Below are positions 47,242-56,442 of a stretch of 64,000 nucleotides of DNA, in pieces; position 1 is the first letter of the stretch; every line of letters starts with the position of its first letter. The notes beneath the pieces were generated by a model, which did no database searches, was not told the DNA's origin, and was given only the letters and a program-made list of their open reading frames with translations. The translations under genes and the position numbers were made by a program. The stretch is from Paenibacillus aurantius (lineage in GTDB: Bacteria > Bacillota > Bacilli > Paenibacillales > NBRC-103111). The stretch spans positions 3,010,001 to 3,074,000 of the forward strand of contig NZ_CP130318.1 of assembly GCF_032268605.1 (NCBI RefSeq), written 5' to 3'.

Positions 47242-47271
47242 AAAGAATCTGGGCACCTGTCCAGGTTCTTT
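47242..47271. terminator. Terminator-like hairpin upstream of the rph promoter
   Basis: AAAGAA/TTCTTT and CTGG/CCAG stems enclose an eight-base loop, with a run of T (47269-47274) on the plus strand. It insulates the rph promoter from upstream transcripts or ends a plus-strand antisense RNA. Confidence 0.55.
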
Positions 47272-47436
47272 TTTGATTTCTGATAGTGACCGATAAATAG
47301 AACGAACAGAATGAATGGCATCTTGCGCCCTTTTTACCTGCTATGATTTTAGGTCGGCTAATAAGCACTGTTCCGACACAGTTGGCGGTAACCGTCCGGA
47401 GGCCGTCATGGCTGATTAAAGACCCAGTAGATAAAA

Positions 47437-47464
47437 AACGCCGTCCCCTCACGAGGATAGCGTT
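47437..47464 (-). terminator. Terminator-like hairpin, minus strand
   Basis: AACGC/GCGTT with an imperfect inner stem is followed by six T on the minus strand. No minus-strand gene precedes it, so it may end a small RNA starting near the AraC promoter. Confidence 0.45.
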
Positions 47465-47611
47465 GGCATAGTGTATAATGTGGAATGTCTGTTTATATTT
47501 GGATGCCGTTCCTTCTCTTCTGTAAAGCTTTTGTGATATTGTCATTCCTCCTCTTGAACGCTCCTCGGAAATGCGGCTACAATTAGACTATCTAACCGGT
47601 AAAGGATTCGG

Positions 47612-48436
47612 GTGACACAGATGAGTACCTCAACCTTGTGGAGTCAAACGCTTCATGTTGTTTCACATGCCTACTTCGAGCGCAAAGAAATGTTCGAAAT
47701 GGACCGCGACTGCTACCCCGTATGGGTGCTGTTTGCCGTAGAATCAGGCAAGTTCTATTACCGCATCGGTGAGGAACGGGGAGAAGCCGGCGCCGGAGAC
47801 CTGGTCTTCTGTCCCCCTGGGGTTTCATTCGAACGTGAAATGGTCTCTCCCCTGGCGCTTCATTACATTAACTTCGAAATGGACGAGGGCACCTCTAATT
47901 CGCATGAGCCGCTGCCGCCGTCGTTTCTCGCGAGAACGCTAGACAACAAGCGTCTCGTTTCCGACTTTGCCTATTTGCGAAGGCTTCACCTTTCGTCCGA
48001 TCCGCGCAGTGTGATGCGCAAAGAGATGATTCTGAACGATGTCTGGCAGCTGGCTTGCGAGGTCTGGGAAGAAGAGCACCTGCGCGATGAGCTGCTGCTT
48101 CTGGTCGATTCCGAGGATGCCTTGATGAAACGCGCCGCGGAATGGATCTACCGCAACGCCTACACACCGTTCAGCATGAGAGCGCTCTCCGACTCTCTCG
48201 AGCTCAGCCCCGTCCAGTTTACGCGTCGGTTCCGGAAGTCCTTTCGCATTGCCCCTTCGGATTACGTTCGTTCCCTGCGCATGAGCAAGGTGGCCGAGCT
48301 GCTTCTCGACACCGATATGACGCTTGATCAGATCGCCACCTGCTGCGGGTATGAGAACGGGCTGTACCTCAGCCGGGTTTTCTCCAAGAACATGGGCGCC
48401 AGCCCTTCCAAGTACCGGGATCAGAACCGGCTTTAA
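47612..48436 (+). CDS. AraC-family transcriptional regulator
   Basis: The GTG at 47612 has AAAGGA 5 bases upstream; an ATG three codons later (47621) is an alternative. The roughly 274-residue protein has an N-terminal cupin sensor (GEAGAGDLVFCPPGVSFER near residue 65-80) and C-terminal AraC double helix-turn-helix (FSMRALSDSLELSPVQFTRRFRKSFRIAPSDYVRS and LDQIATCCGYENGLYLSRVFSKNMGASPSKYRD). It overlaps the convergent histidine phosphatase gene by four bases. Its position beside the FAD-MBL-phosphatase and sugar-importer units makes it a candidate regulator of those genes. Confidence 0.9.
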   Translation: MTQMSTSTLWSQTLHVVSHAYFERKEMFEMDRDCYPVWVLFAVESGKFYYRIGEERGEAGAGDLVFCPPGVSFEREMVSPLALHYINFEMDEGTSNSHEPLPPSFLARTLDNKRLVSDFAYLRRLHLSSDPRSVMRKEMILNDVWQLACEVWEEEHLRDELLLLVDSEDALMKRAAEWIYRNAYTPFSMRALSDSLELSPVQFTRRFRKSFRIAPSDYVRSLRMSKVAELLLDTDMTLDQIATCCGYENGLYLSRVFSKNMGASPSKYRDQNRL

Positions 48437-49062
48437 AGCACCGGGTCCTTGGCTTCCTCCAAGTGACGGATGCAGTCGTACAGCGAATAACACCATTTGC
48501 TGCTGTCTAGATAGACCGTCGTCACCGATGTGTTACGCATCTTCTCGCCGGTCGTCTCGTCTCCCATCAGTTCCTTTAAGGTCTGGCCCAGGAAATAGCC
48601 GTGCGTGACGACCAGAATCTTCTGGCCGGGAAACCGGGCCGCGATATCTTCCATGAAGTGAAGGCCGCGGGCCCGCATGCTTTCATGGGTTTCCTGCTTC
48701 ATGTCCAGCTCGTGCCACTTCTCTCCCCACCGCTGAACCCGTTCCTCTTCGATCGTATCGGCGATCATGCCGCGGTCCATCTCCCGCAGCCGTTCATCGT
48801 AGAAATCCACCGGTTTGCCGATTTCCGCCGAGATGATCTCAGCGGTCTCTTTGGCTCTCCGCAAATCGCTCGAGATAAAGACATCCCAGCTTTCCTTAGC
48901 CAGCCGCTTGGCCACCAGGCCCGCTTGTGCCCGGCCGGTCGCGTTCAGCGGATTTTGGGTATGCCCTTGTGCCCGGTTCTCGATGTTGTGATCCGTAATT
49001 CCGTGTCTGACAAATGTAATGGTTGTCACCGGTTTTTCGCTCCCTTCTTCATTGTCGTTCAT
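48433..49062 (-). CDS. Histidine phosphatase (phosphoglycerate mutase superfamily)
   Basis: The 209-residue protein carries the catalytic FVRHGITDHN (RHG with His as phospho-acceptor), SDLRRAKETAEIIS, and the second histidine in VVTHGYFLGQT. It resembles CobC/PhoE-type broad phosphatases. Its start overlaps the stop of the MBL gene by four bases (ATGA), so the two are translationally coupled. A sugar phosphate substrate is suggested by the neighbouring sugar importer and oxidoreductase, but is inferred. Confidence 0.9.
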   Translation of the reverse strand: MNDNEEGSEKPVTTITFVRHGITDHNIENRAQGHTQNPLNATGRAQAGLVAKRLAKESWDVFISSDLRRAKETAEIISAEIGKPVDFYDERLREMDRGMIADTIEEERVQRWGEKWHELDMKQETHESMRARGLHFMEDIAARFPGQKILVVTHGYFLGQTLKELMGDETTGEKMRNTSVTTVYLDSSKWCYSLYDCIRHLEEAKDPVL

Positions 49063-50471
49063 CCCTTCACGCTGCTTACGACGGAATTCAGGATGGAAGA
49101 AACCGGGACGGTTTCCCCTTTCGTCGGGAAGTAAGCGGGGATTCCTTTTGTATTTTGCGATTCTGGGAATTTGCTGTGAAGCGTAATGACGGTTTTCGGC
49201 GCGATTCGCTCGATCAGGTCCGCCAGCGCCTCGGGATGGGCATGTCCGCCGTTCGACAAGGAATGGCCTGCGATGCCGAAGGCGTTCAGGAACTTGCTGA
49301 TGGCGGGGCTGTCGATTTTGACGCTGTAATCCGATTGAATGAACATCGAGCGGCCCTGCGCATCCCCAAGCGTCTCCAGCTCAATGAGAAGAGCAAGGGA
49401 TGGGAATTTGAAAAAATACACGTACTCGCTCTTGTGCTCCGCAACCTCTTCGAGAGAAACGGTTTCATACGGCACAGCCAAGTCCGGCGTGACAGTGGCA
49501 TCGAGAATACGAATAGGAATGTCCAGAGCCGGATGTCCGTTAAGCCGGCGTACCCCTTCCCGGTTGGCGGCGTCCCAAACCGCGGCTAGCGAAGCATCCA
49601 TGACCAATTTCTTCCCTTCGCCTGCGGCGATGGCGATCATGTCGGCCATACGCTCCAGATCCCTCGGTGAAACCTGCAGGTACAGGAGCCCTTCGGCTTC
49701 ACCGATCAGGTCGTTGAAACGAGAGAGCAGCGTTTCCTCCGTCATTTGATAAGGCACGGAAGACGGATCGGCCGTAAGCCGGGTTCCTTCCGTGATCAGG
49801 ACGTCGATCTGCTTGCTGCGGCAGAGCTCGATGAACCGGTCAATCCGGTCGGGGTGCTTGCCCTGTCTCCGCCAGTCTCCCGTATACGCTATTCTATGAG
49901 TACCGTCGTCGATGATGATGCCGGACGCTCCGGTCGCGTTGTGATCCATCTCCACGATCTGAACCGTAAAGTCACCGAAATCCAATACTCTCAGATCGTC
50001 GCAGGCGGTGATCCGGGCTTTGGTATCCAAGCTGTGTCCGCCAGCCACCATCCCGCGGAACAGGGCATGCGAATCGTGGCTCATGTACACCGGAAGATCC
50101 GGATGGGCAAAAGGAAGCAGCGCCATATGATCGGTATGCATATGCCCGATGTAGAGATGAATTTGCTCATAACGGGGGAACTCGGTTCCCCCCCATGCAC
50201 GAAGCACACTAGCCTCATCCAGCCCTTTCCGTTGGTCCGGGTCGTACAGCTCCAGCAGCGGCGCCGTCATGCCGCCCAGCAGAAACTGGCGCAGCTCACG
50301 CCCCGGCGTCGCATTGACCGGTTCGTACAGCGTGACCTGAGTAGGGAACAGAAGGCTGCTGTGCTCCACGCCGAAATCGAACAACAGCGCCTGCTTTTCT
50401 TTCCCGTACATCACCTGCACGCCACCGGATTTCGCGACTCCTCCAAAAAAGGTTAATTGTCCTTCCGACAC
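49059..50471 (-). CDS. MBL-fold metallo-hydrolase, RNase J-like architecture
   Basis: The 470-residue protein contains HMHTDHMALLPF (zinc motif, near residue 110), VEMDHNATGASG, AYTGDWRRQG and a late HSKFPES histidine, the set seen in the RNase J/beta-CASP-related group. It lacks obvious RNA-binding C-terminal sequence and is shorter than RNase J (about 555). Similar proteins occur in sugar operons where they act on small molecules such as lactones, so a lactonase role is possible after a sugar is oxidised by the FAD enzyme next door. This is inference. It lies 28 bases after the FAD oxidoreductase gene and overlaps the phosphatase gene. Confidence 0.75.
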   Translation of the reverse strand: MSEGQLTFFGGVAKSGGVQVMYGKEKQALLFDFGVEHSSLLFPTQVTLYEPVNATPGRELRQFLLGGMTAPLLELYDPDQRKGLDEASVLRAWGGTEFPRYEQIHLYIGHMHTDHMALLPFAHPDLPVYMSHDSHALFRGMVAGGHSLDTKARITACDDLRVLDFGDFTVQIVEMDHNATGASGIIIDDGTHRIAYTGDWRRQGKHPDRIDRFIELCRSKQIDVLITEGTRLTADPSSVPYQMTEETLLSRFNDLIGEAEGLLYLQVSPRDLERMADMIAIAAGEGKKLVMDASLAAVWDAANREGVRRLNGHPALDIPIRILDATVTPDLAVPYETVSLEEVAEHKSEYVYFFKFPSLALLIELETLGDAQGRSMFIQSDYSVKIDSPAISKFLNAFGIAGHSLSNGGHAHPEALADLIERIAPKTVITLHSKFPESQNTKGIPAYFPTKGETVPVSSILNSVVSSVKG

Positions 50472-50499
50472 AAGAATCCCCTCCCGATTCGATTAAAGG

Positions 50500-51912
50500 T
50501 TAGGCTTGGGCGCCTGCGGTTGCGGCGGCGTCCTCCAGCGAAAGAATGGCTCCGTGCTTCCGCAGCCGGCTTCTGATCTCCTGAACGTCCACGTCCTCCG
50601 GGGCAATCTTCTGTTGAACGGCCAGAGCGGCTCCGATTCCCGCCCCTTCTCCAACGGCCATACAGGTCGGCATGACCCGGGATGAACCGAAAACGACGGG
50701 ATCGACGCTGATGCAGCGTCCGCTCAACATCAGGCGCTTGATGTCTTTGGGGATCACCGCCCCATAGGTGATGCCGTAAGGGCCGGCAAGCGAACGGATG
50801 ACGGTGGAATCGTTCGTTCCGCTGTGAATGTCGATAATGTAGGAGCCCAAGGCGATCGTATCGTCCGGAATGGTGCCGTTCACGGCGGCCTCTTCCCGAA
50901 TCATCTGCTTGCCGACGATCCGGCGGGTCTCGCGGATCCCCAGGAAAGGTGCGATCGAAGAGAGATAGATCTCCTCAAAGCCCGGGATGTGTTCCTTCAG
51001 CATGTTAATCAACGGCAGAACCTGCAGATGAGATTCCACTTCACCCCGGCTGAGCTCTTCGATATTCGTTCCGTCGAAGTTCAGAATACGGATGCAGTTG
51101 AGGGCAATATGTCCTTCTCTTGGCAGATTGATGTAGATGATCGTATCCCGGCTGATCGGGCATTTGCCCTGTTCCCGGAGCTTGGAAATCGTATTCTTCA
51201 AGCCGACGAACACATGATTCTCGCTCGCCCGCAGGAATTCCGCCGTGTAACCGGGACGGATTTTCATCGAATGGCCGTGCCTCAATTCCTCCGGATGCTC
51301 TTCCAGGTGATCCATGAACTTCTCCAGGTTGAACCCGCCAACGGTGAACATGAGAGTAGGCGGCTGGGTTTCCCCGTTGGCGTACTGCCCCTTTTCGAAC
51401 TCGGCTCCCGCCATGTAGGCCACATCGCCGTCTCCGGTCGCATCGATGAACACATCGGCGAACACTTCGATTTCCTTGCCTTTTCCTTTTAAGAGAACGG
51501 ATTTTAATTCACCGTTTTCGACATTCACCCCTATTATTTCACAATGCAGAAGAGGCTGCACCCCGTATTCTTTGATTTTCTCGAAAATGACGATCTTCAT
51601 TAATTGGGGATCAATGACCGTGGTGGAGTTATGCAGCGGGCATTCACGATGGCCGAAGGAACCGCCCAGCTCCGTCAAACGGTCGACGATTTCCTGAGGC
51701 AGCCCCCCGGTAACCTGGCGGCCTTGGGCATCCAGGAAAGCGAGCAGCGGCAGCCCGATGGTCATATTCCCGCCAAGAAACCCCTGGCGATCGACGATCA
51801 TCGTTTTGGCTCCTTCCCGGGCGGCGGCAAGGGCTGCACCGATGCCTCCGGATCCCCCGCCAAGCACCAATACTTCCGTGTGGACAACTTCTCGCTTCGA
51901 ATAATTTTCCAT
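50500..51912 (-). CDS. FAD-dependent oxidoreductase (FAD_oxidored family)
   Basis: AGGGAAAAC precedes the ATG at 51912, giving 470 residues. The FAD-binding GGGSGGIGAALAAAREGAKTMIVDRQGFLGGNMTIG is near the start; ADVFIDATGDGDVAYMAGAEFEKG lies at about 165-190; and MLSGRCISVDPVVFGSSRVMPTCMAVGEGAGIGAALA near the end. It belongs to the same PF12831 family as the protein at 17789 but lacks that protein's C-terminal beta domain. It starts an operon with an MBL hydrolase and a histidine phosphatase, and is divergent from a sugar ABC importer. Oxidation of an imported sugar is the natural guess but no substrate is known. Confidence 0.86.
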   Translation of the reverse strand: MENYSKREVVHTEVLVLGGGSGGIGAALAAAREGAKTMIVDRQGFLGGNMTIGLPLLAFLDAQGRQVTGGLPQEIVDRLTELGGSFGHRECPLHNSTTVIDPQLMKIVIFEKIKEYGVQPLLHCEIIGVNVENGELKSVLLKGKGKEIEVFADVFIDATGDGDVAYMAGAEFEKGQYANGETQPPTLMFTVGGFNLEKFMDHLEEHPEELRHGHSMKIRPGYTAEFLRASENHVFVGLKNTISKLREQGKCPISRDTIIYINLPREGHIALNCIRILNFDGTNIEELSRGEVESHLQVLPLINMLKEHIPGFEEIYLSSIAPFLGIRETRRIVGKQMIREEAAVNGTIPDDTIALGSYIIDIHSGTNDSTVIRSLAGPYGITYGAVIPKDIKRLMLSGRCISVDPVVFGSSRVMPTCMAVGEGAGIGAALAVQQKIAPEDVDVQEIRSRLRKHGAILSLEDAAATAGAQA

Positions 51913-52169
51913 GTTTTCCCTGCTTTCTTGTGATGGAATCTTCCAACCCTTGGGCAAGAAGTCTTATTTGGCCCTCATTATACGGAGCGCTCCTCTGCCT
52001 GAACATGTAAGATTCCTTCATGAAAGATGGACTTTGTTTCACTATGAAACAAAATCTATGTGCGGAAAAAAAACGTGCATGGACTCTTCCCGGAAGCGGT
52101 TGCTAACATGTGGGTGTAAGATTCAAGCGGGGGTCATTCCCAATACAGACCTATAGGAGGAAACGGAAC

Positions 52170-53783
52170 GTGAAAATGAAACGGGCAACTACAATCTCGG
52201 CCGTATCGGGCGCGGTCGTGATTCTGATGGCAGGCTGTTCGAGCGAGAAGCAAGCAACAGCAAAAACGCCGGCAGACTTCCATGAAACCGGGCTGCCGAT
52301 CGTGGATAATCCGATTACGCTGACCATTGCCGGCAATTTCGACGACAGAACCGGAGCAAAATGGAACGAATTGGAGACGTTCAAGAAAATCAACGAGGGA
52401 ACGAACGTTCAGATCAATTGGAATCTTACGCCGGGTACCGACTGGAAGACGAAGCGAAACCTGATCATTGCAAGCGATGATCTTCCCGATGTCCTTCTCG
52501 ATCTCACCACCTCGCAGGTCGTGACGGGCGGAGCGGACGGGATGTTTATTCCGCTGGAGGATATGATTGAGAAGTATGCTCCGAATCTCAAAAATTTTCT
52601 GACTAAATATCCGGAGGTCCGGCAGGCGATCACGGCTCCCGACGGGCATATCTACTCCCTTCCGCTCGCCAACATGTCGGAGTATAAGCATGCCGACGGG
52701 AACACCCTTTGGATCAACAAAGAATGGCTGAAGAAGATTGGAATGGAAATGCCCAAAACAACAGAAGAATTACTTAAAGTTTTGAAAGCGTTTAAAGAGA
52801 AGGATATGGATGGGGACGGCAACCCCAACAATGAGATCCCGCTGACCGGCGTATATGGAGATAGCCAGTATGGCTTCGGCAATCTGTTCGGCTCCTTCAA
52901 TACTTTGGACCGTCAGTTCATCGTGAAGGATGACAAGGTTCAATTCGTTCGGGGAACGGAAGAGTTCAAGAATGCGATCAAGTACCTTCATTCTTTGTAC
53001 GAGCTAGGCCTCATCGATCCTGATAGCTTTACGCAAAATTCCACGCAGCATATTGCCAAGATTTCGGCCGGCAAGAAGGCGTCGGTCGGCGCATTCTTCG
53101 CCTGGAGCGCGGATCAGATCACGAATGCTTCGTTCCGTTGGGATTATGGTTCTCCTATGGTTCCCCTGGTCGGTCCTACCGGAGCACAGGTCACGGCGTA
53201 CAACAACCTGCAGATGACGCCCGGCATGTTCACCATCACGAAGGTTAACAAGCATCCGGAAGCGACCATGAGATGGGTGGACCGGGCGTACGAACCCGAA
53301 ATGTCCCTAATGCTTCGCGAAGGTCCTAACCGTCTGAAGAAGCTCGATAACGGAACGTATGACATCATTGAGAATCCATCCAACTTTACCGCCGGGGAAT
53401 GGAAGGTTAAGGAGACGCCTTACAACAGCTTCGTCTACGGATTCTCCGAAGAAATGCGTAAGAAGCAGAACCTTCCGAAGGCGGAGCCCGGTCAGTTGGA
53501 TCCCGACTTCGACGAGTGGTATGAAGCCCTCAAACCTTACATGAAGCATTGGATCTTCCCGAATATCATGTTCACCGACGAGCAGTACAAGCAAATTGAG
53601 CGTTACCAAACGGACATCAAGAAATATACGGATAAAACGGAAGCCCAATGGATCGCCAAAGGCGGAATTGACGAAGAATGGGACAACTACCTTAAGACGC
53701 TGGACAAAATGGGCCTGAAGGATTTCATCAAGGTCTATCAGGACGGCTATGACACCAACAAAAAGAATCTGGCCAAAAAATAA
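52170..53783 (+). CDS. Extracellular sugar-binding lipoprotein of ABC importer
   Basis: A GTG at 52170 has AGGAGG 9 bases upstream; an ATG two codons later is an alternative. The 537-residue protein has a lipoprotein signal peptide with lipobox LMAGC (Cys near 22). It belongs to the same large CUT1 binding-protein class as the one at 5541; DMDGDGNPNNEIPLTG parallels that protein's DPDGNGKND region. Two permease genes follow directly, so it is the recognition subunit of that importer, anchored outside the membrane. The ligand is likely an oligosaccharide. Confidence 0.92.
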   Translation: MKMKRATTISAVSGAVVILMAGCSSEKQATAKTPADFHETGLPIVDNPITLTIAGNFDDRTGAKWNELETFKKINEGTNVQINWNLTPGTDWKTKRNLIIASDDLPDVLLDLTTSQVVTGGADGMFIPLEDMIEKYAPNLKNFLTKYPEVRQAITAPDGHIYSLPLANMSEYKHADGNTLWINKEWLKKIGMEMPKTTEELLKVLKAFKEKDMDGDGNPNNEIPLTGVYGDSQYGFGNLFGSFNTLDRQFIVKDDKVQFVRGTEEFKNAIKYLHSLYELGLIDPDSFTQNSTQHIAKISAGKKASVGAFFAWSADQITNASFRWDYGSPMVPLVGPTGAQVTAYNNLQMTPGMFTITKVNKHPEATMRWVDRAYEPEMSLMLREGPNRLKKLDNGTYDIIENPSNFTAGEWKVKETPYNSFVYGFSEEMRKKQNLPKAEPGQLDPDFDEWYEALKPYMKHWIFPNIMFTDEQYKQIERYQTDIKKYTDKTEAQWIAKGGIDEEWDNYLKTLDKMGLKDFIKVYQDGYDTNKKNLAKK

Positions 53784-53846
53784 CCGCAATCCTTTATCTA
53801 GCGGGTATTTCTCGGCTTGCATCATGCAAAGGACGGTAGATAACGG

Positions 53847-54812
53847 ATGAATACCAAAACGGAAAGGGCGATGTTAGCGCGTTCCAAACCGGTTGCCAAA
53901 CCGAGGGTCGTCGCGCTGCGGCTGCGGATTCTCCGCAGCTGGCAGCTCTACGTTTTACTGCTGCCGCTGCTTGCGCATGTCGCCATTTTTCAGTACGCGC
54001 CTATGTACGGCCTTCAAATCGCCTTCAAAAATTTTAGAGCCAGCGCCGGCATTCTCGGGAGCAAGTGGGTAGGCTTGGAGCATTTTGAACGCTTCTTTAA
54101 TTCCTATTCCTTCTGGAACACGCTCAGCAATACGCTGTTGATCAATCTATACGAACTGATTTTTGCTTTCCCGATCGCCATCCTCTTCGCGTTAATGTTG
54201 AACCAGGTTACCAAGCTCCGGTTCAAGAAATGGGTGCAGACCATCACGTACGCTCCCCACTTCATATCGACGGTCGTCTTGGTGGGCATGCTGTTCATCT
54301 TCCTTAACCCGCGGACGGGTATGGTCAACAACCTGATCGATCTCCTCGGCGGGGAACGAATCAACTTCTTTGGAGAAGCCGCCTGGTTCAAGCCGATCTA
54401 CATCATCTCGGAGATTTGGCAGACGACGGGCTGGAGCGCGATCATCTATCTGGCCGCTTTAACGGCCGTCGATCCACAGCTTCATGAAGCCGCTATTATG
54501 GACGGGGCCAACAAATTCCACCGGGTACGCCATATCGACATCCCGTCGATCATGCCCGTCATCATGATCCTGCTTATTCTGAAGATGGGACACTTTGCCT
54601 CCCTCGGCTTCTCGAAGGTCCTGCTCATGCAGAACGACCTCAATATCGATGCTTCCGAGGTTATTCAAACCTATGTGTACAAAACCGGTTTGGTCGGCGC
54701 GCAGTACAGCTACTCGGCGGCGATCGGACTGTTCGACAATCTCATTAACTTCATTCTGCTGTTATCAGCTAACCAGCTCGCCAAAAAATTTAAGCAGCAG
54801 AGCCTGTTCTAG
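53847..54812 (+). CDS. Sugar ABC transporter permease, LplB/UgpA-like
   Basis: This 321-residue membrane protein has six hydrophobic segments, starting with LYVLLLPLLAHVAIFQYAPMYGLQIAF. The EAA loop that contacts the ATPase reads HEAAIMDGANKFHRVRHIDIPSIMP near residue 212. It is the first of two permeases and lies 63 bases after the binding-protein gene. No ATPase gene is nearby; in related bacteria a shared MsmX-type ATPase energises such importers. Confidence 0.92.
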   Translation: MNTKTERAMLARSKPVAKPRVVALRLRILRSWQLYVLLLPLLAHVAIFQYAPMYGLQIAFKNFRASAGILGSKWVGLEHFERFFNSYSFWNTLSNTLLINLYELIFAFPIAILFALMLNQVTKLRFKKWVQTITYAPHFISTVVLVGMLFIFLNPRTGMVNNLIDLLGGERINFFGEAAWFKPIYIISEIWQTTGWSAIIYLAALTAVDPQLHEAAIMDGANKFHRVRHIDIPSIMPVIMILLILKMGHFASLGFSKVLLMQNDLNIDASEVIQTYVYKTGLVGAQYSYSAAIGLFDNLINFILLLSANQLAKKFKQQSLF

Positions 54813-54824
54813 GAGGAATCGGCC

Positions 54825-55751
54825 ATGGCCAAAACGGATGCGTTCGATGCCGTGTCCAGGATTGCCCGTTCCCGGGCCGACAAGGCGTTTGACTATATCA
54901 ACTACACGCTATTGTCCATTTTTCTCTTAATTGTGCTGTATCCTTTATATTTCATAGTCATCTCCTCGTTCAGCGATCCGACGGCGGTCAATACAGGGGG
55001 GGTCAGCTTAATCCCCAAAGGCTTCACCATGGAAGGCTACCGCATCATTCTTAATAACAACGATGTCTGGAGAGGCTATCGCAATTCGCTTCTGTACACG
55101 GTGCTGAACGTCGTGATCAGCCTAGCCCTCATGATACCAGGGGGCTACGCCCTATCCCGCAAAGAAATGGCCGGGCGCAATCTTCTCATGTTTCTCATCG
55201 TGTTCACCATGTTCTTCAGCGGCGGCATGATTCCGACTTATATCATCATCAAGAAATTGGGGATGGTGGATACGATGTGGGCGCTGTTCGTGCCCTCCGC
55301 CGTATCGGCGTATTACGTCATCGTGGTGCGGACGTTCTTCCAGAACACGCTGCCGGAGGAAATGTTCGAATCGGCCAAGGTGGATGGCTGCTCGACATTC
55401 CGCTTCTTCTTCCAAATGGCGGTTCCTCTTTCGGCCCCCATTATCGCGGTCATGGCTTTGTTTACCGCCGTGTCCCAATGGAACTCGTTCTTCAGCGCCT
55501 TGATCTACCTGCACAATGCCGAGCTCTACCCCTTGCAGCTCGTCCTGCGCGGCATCCTGATATCGAGCCAGATGTCGGCTCACGGCTCCGATGCCGTCGT
55601 CGATCCCGAATCCATCGCGGAAGCCCAGCGCTACGCCGAGCTCATCAAGTATGCCCTCATCATGGTCGCGAGCATCCCGGTCCTCGTGCTGTATCCTTTC
55701 CTTCAGAGGTATTTTGTCAAAGGCATGATGATCGGTTCGGTAAAAGGGTAA
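54825..55751 (+). CDS. Sugar ABC transporter permease, YtcP/LplC-like
   Basis: The 308-residue protein has about six membrane segments and an EAA loop, FESAKVDGCSTFRFFFQMAVPLSAP near residue 184. AGGAGG lies before the ATG, 12 bases after the preceding permease stop. The C-terminal end YPFLQRYFVKGMMIGSVKG is typical of the YtcP branch. It forms the heterodimeric channel with the LplB-like partner. A strong terminator follows, so the importer unit has three genes. Confidence 0.92.
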   Translation: MAKTDAFDAVSRIARSRADKAFDYINYTLLSIFLLIVLYPLYFIVISSFSDPTAVNTGGVSLIPKGFTMEGYRIILNNNDVWRGYRNSLLYTVLNVVISLALMIPGGYALSRKEMAGRNLLMFLIVFTMFFSGGMIPTYIIIKKLGMVDTMWALFVPSAVSAYYVIVVRTFFQNTLPEEMFESAKVDGCSTFRFFFQMAVPLSAPIIAVMALFTAVSQWNSFFSALIYLHNAELYPLQLVLRGILISSQMSAHGSDAVVDPESIAEAQRYAELIKYALIMVASIPVLVLYPFLQRYFVKGMMIGSVKG

Positions 55752-55784
55752 TCGTTAAAATGGCTGTAAAAAGCCGCCGTAGGA

Positions 55785-55820
55785 AAAGGCAGCCGATTTC
55801 AAACTTCGGCTGCCTTTTTC
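55785..55820 (+). terminator. Rho-independent terminator after sugar importer operon
   Basis: AAAAGGCAGCCGA and TCGGCTGCCTTTT form a strong stem with a nine-base loop region and a T-tract, about 35 bases after the second permease. Confidence 0.9.
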
Positions 55821-55866
55821 CTGTTCACTGAAGTCTCCCTAAGTTGATTAAAGAGGAGTGCGGGAA

Positions 55867-56442
55867 CTATTCGAACACTTCATGGAACAGAAAATGTTCA
55901 TACGTGTTCGGACTGAAAGCAAACTTGAAAGCGAGCGCCACTCCCGATTCTTCGATTTTGACCGTCCGGAGCCGCGGGTCTCGAATCAGACTGCGCACCA
56001 GGAACGTGACCGTCTGGGTATCCCCCCTGCGGATCGCCTTAGCCAATACTTCGGCAAAGGCGGCGTTGAAGGCCAATGCCCTATAAAGCGGCAAAATCGC
56101 CCGAGCCACTGCTTGATGGGCTCTCGTTTCCTGCGCGATAAGCTTAAGGGTTCCCGGCGGAAGCGTGGTGCTGCTGCCATAAAGATTGACCGGACCCGTG
56201 AATTCAAAATTTACCGTATACCCGCTCTTGAATGTGCCGGGAAGCGGCTTCTTGGCAAAAGGGGAGACTAGACGGAACAACCGCAGCATCTCCGTCACGT
56301 TGAGGGTTATGACCGCCCTTCCCCATCGGGTGGCGTAGTCCTTGTTGAGAGCAACGGCCTGGTAGAACGGAAGCATCGCCCTGGCCACCTCGCGCAGAAC
56401 GCGAGCCGTGACAAACCGGTTGGGGTTCGATTTTTGGATCAT
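55867..56442 (-). CDS. Unrecognised protein with internal duplication
   Basis: GAGGAGGATAACAATA precedes the ATG, so translation is well supported. The 191-residue protein is not assigned to a family I recognise. It contains two copies of a helical unit of about 42 residues: EVARAMLPFYQAVALNKDY... (about 18-59) and AVARAILPLYRALAFNAAF... (about 111-152). Each is followed by a beta-like segment with NFEF or AFKFAF-type alternation. It has no signal peptide, no membrane segment and no cysteine. Basic residues are frequent. It stands alone on the minus strand between two terminators, convergent with the sugar importer operon, which shows no obvious link. Confidence 0.75.
   Translation of the reverse strand: MIQKSNPNRFVTARVLREVARAMLPFYQAVALNKDYATRWGRAVITLNVTEMLRLFRLVSPFAKKPLPGTFKSGYTVNFEFTGPVNLYGSSTTLPPGTLKLIAQETRAHQAVARAILPLYRALAFNAAFAEVLAKAIRRGDTQTVTFLVRSLIRDPRLRTVKIEESGVALAFKFAFSPNTYEHFLFHEVFE

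Larger units (their letters stand above)
47237..47611. other. Region between rph promoter and AraC gene, with two hairpins
   Basis: No protein gene is convincing. Two terminator-like hairpins lie here (47242-47271 and 47437-47464). A 101-codon minus-strand frame (47240-47545) has AGGAGG almost touching its ATG, runs through both hairpins and shows no known motif. A TATAAT on the plus strand near 47474 may be part of the AraC promoter. Confidence 0.55.

Noticed and set aside
47240-47545. A 101-codon minus-strand open frame upstream of rph
   Set aside because: AGGAGG is only one base from the ATG, two terminator-like hairpins lie inside the frame, and the product matches nothing known to me.
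52090-52135. A cre-like sequence (AAGCG core) upstream of the sugar importer
   Set aside because: Only about 10 of 14 positions agree with the consensus by eye, which is within chance for this length.
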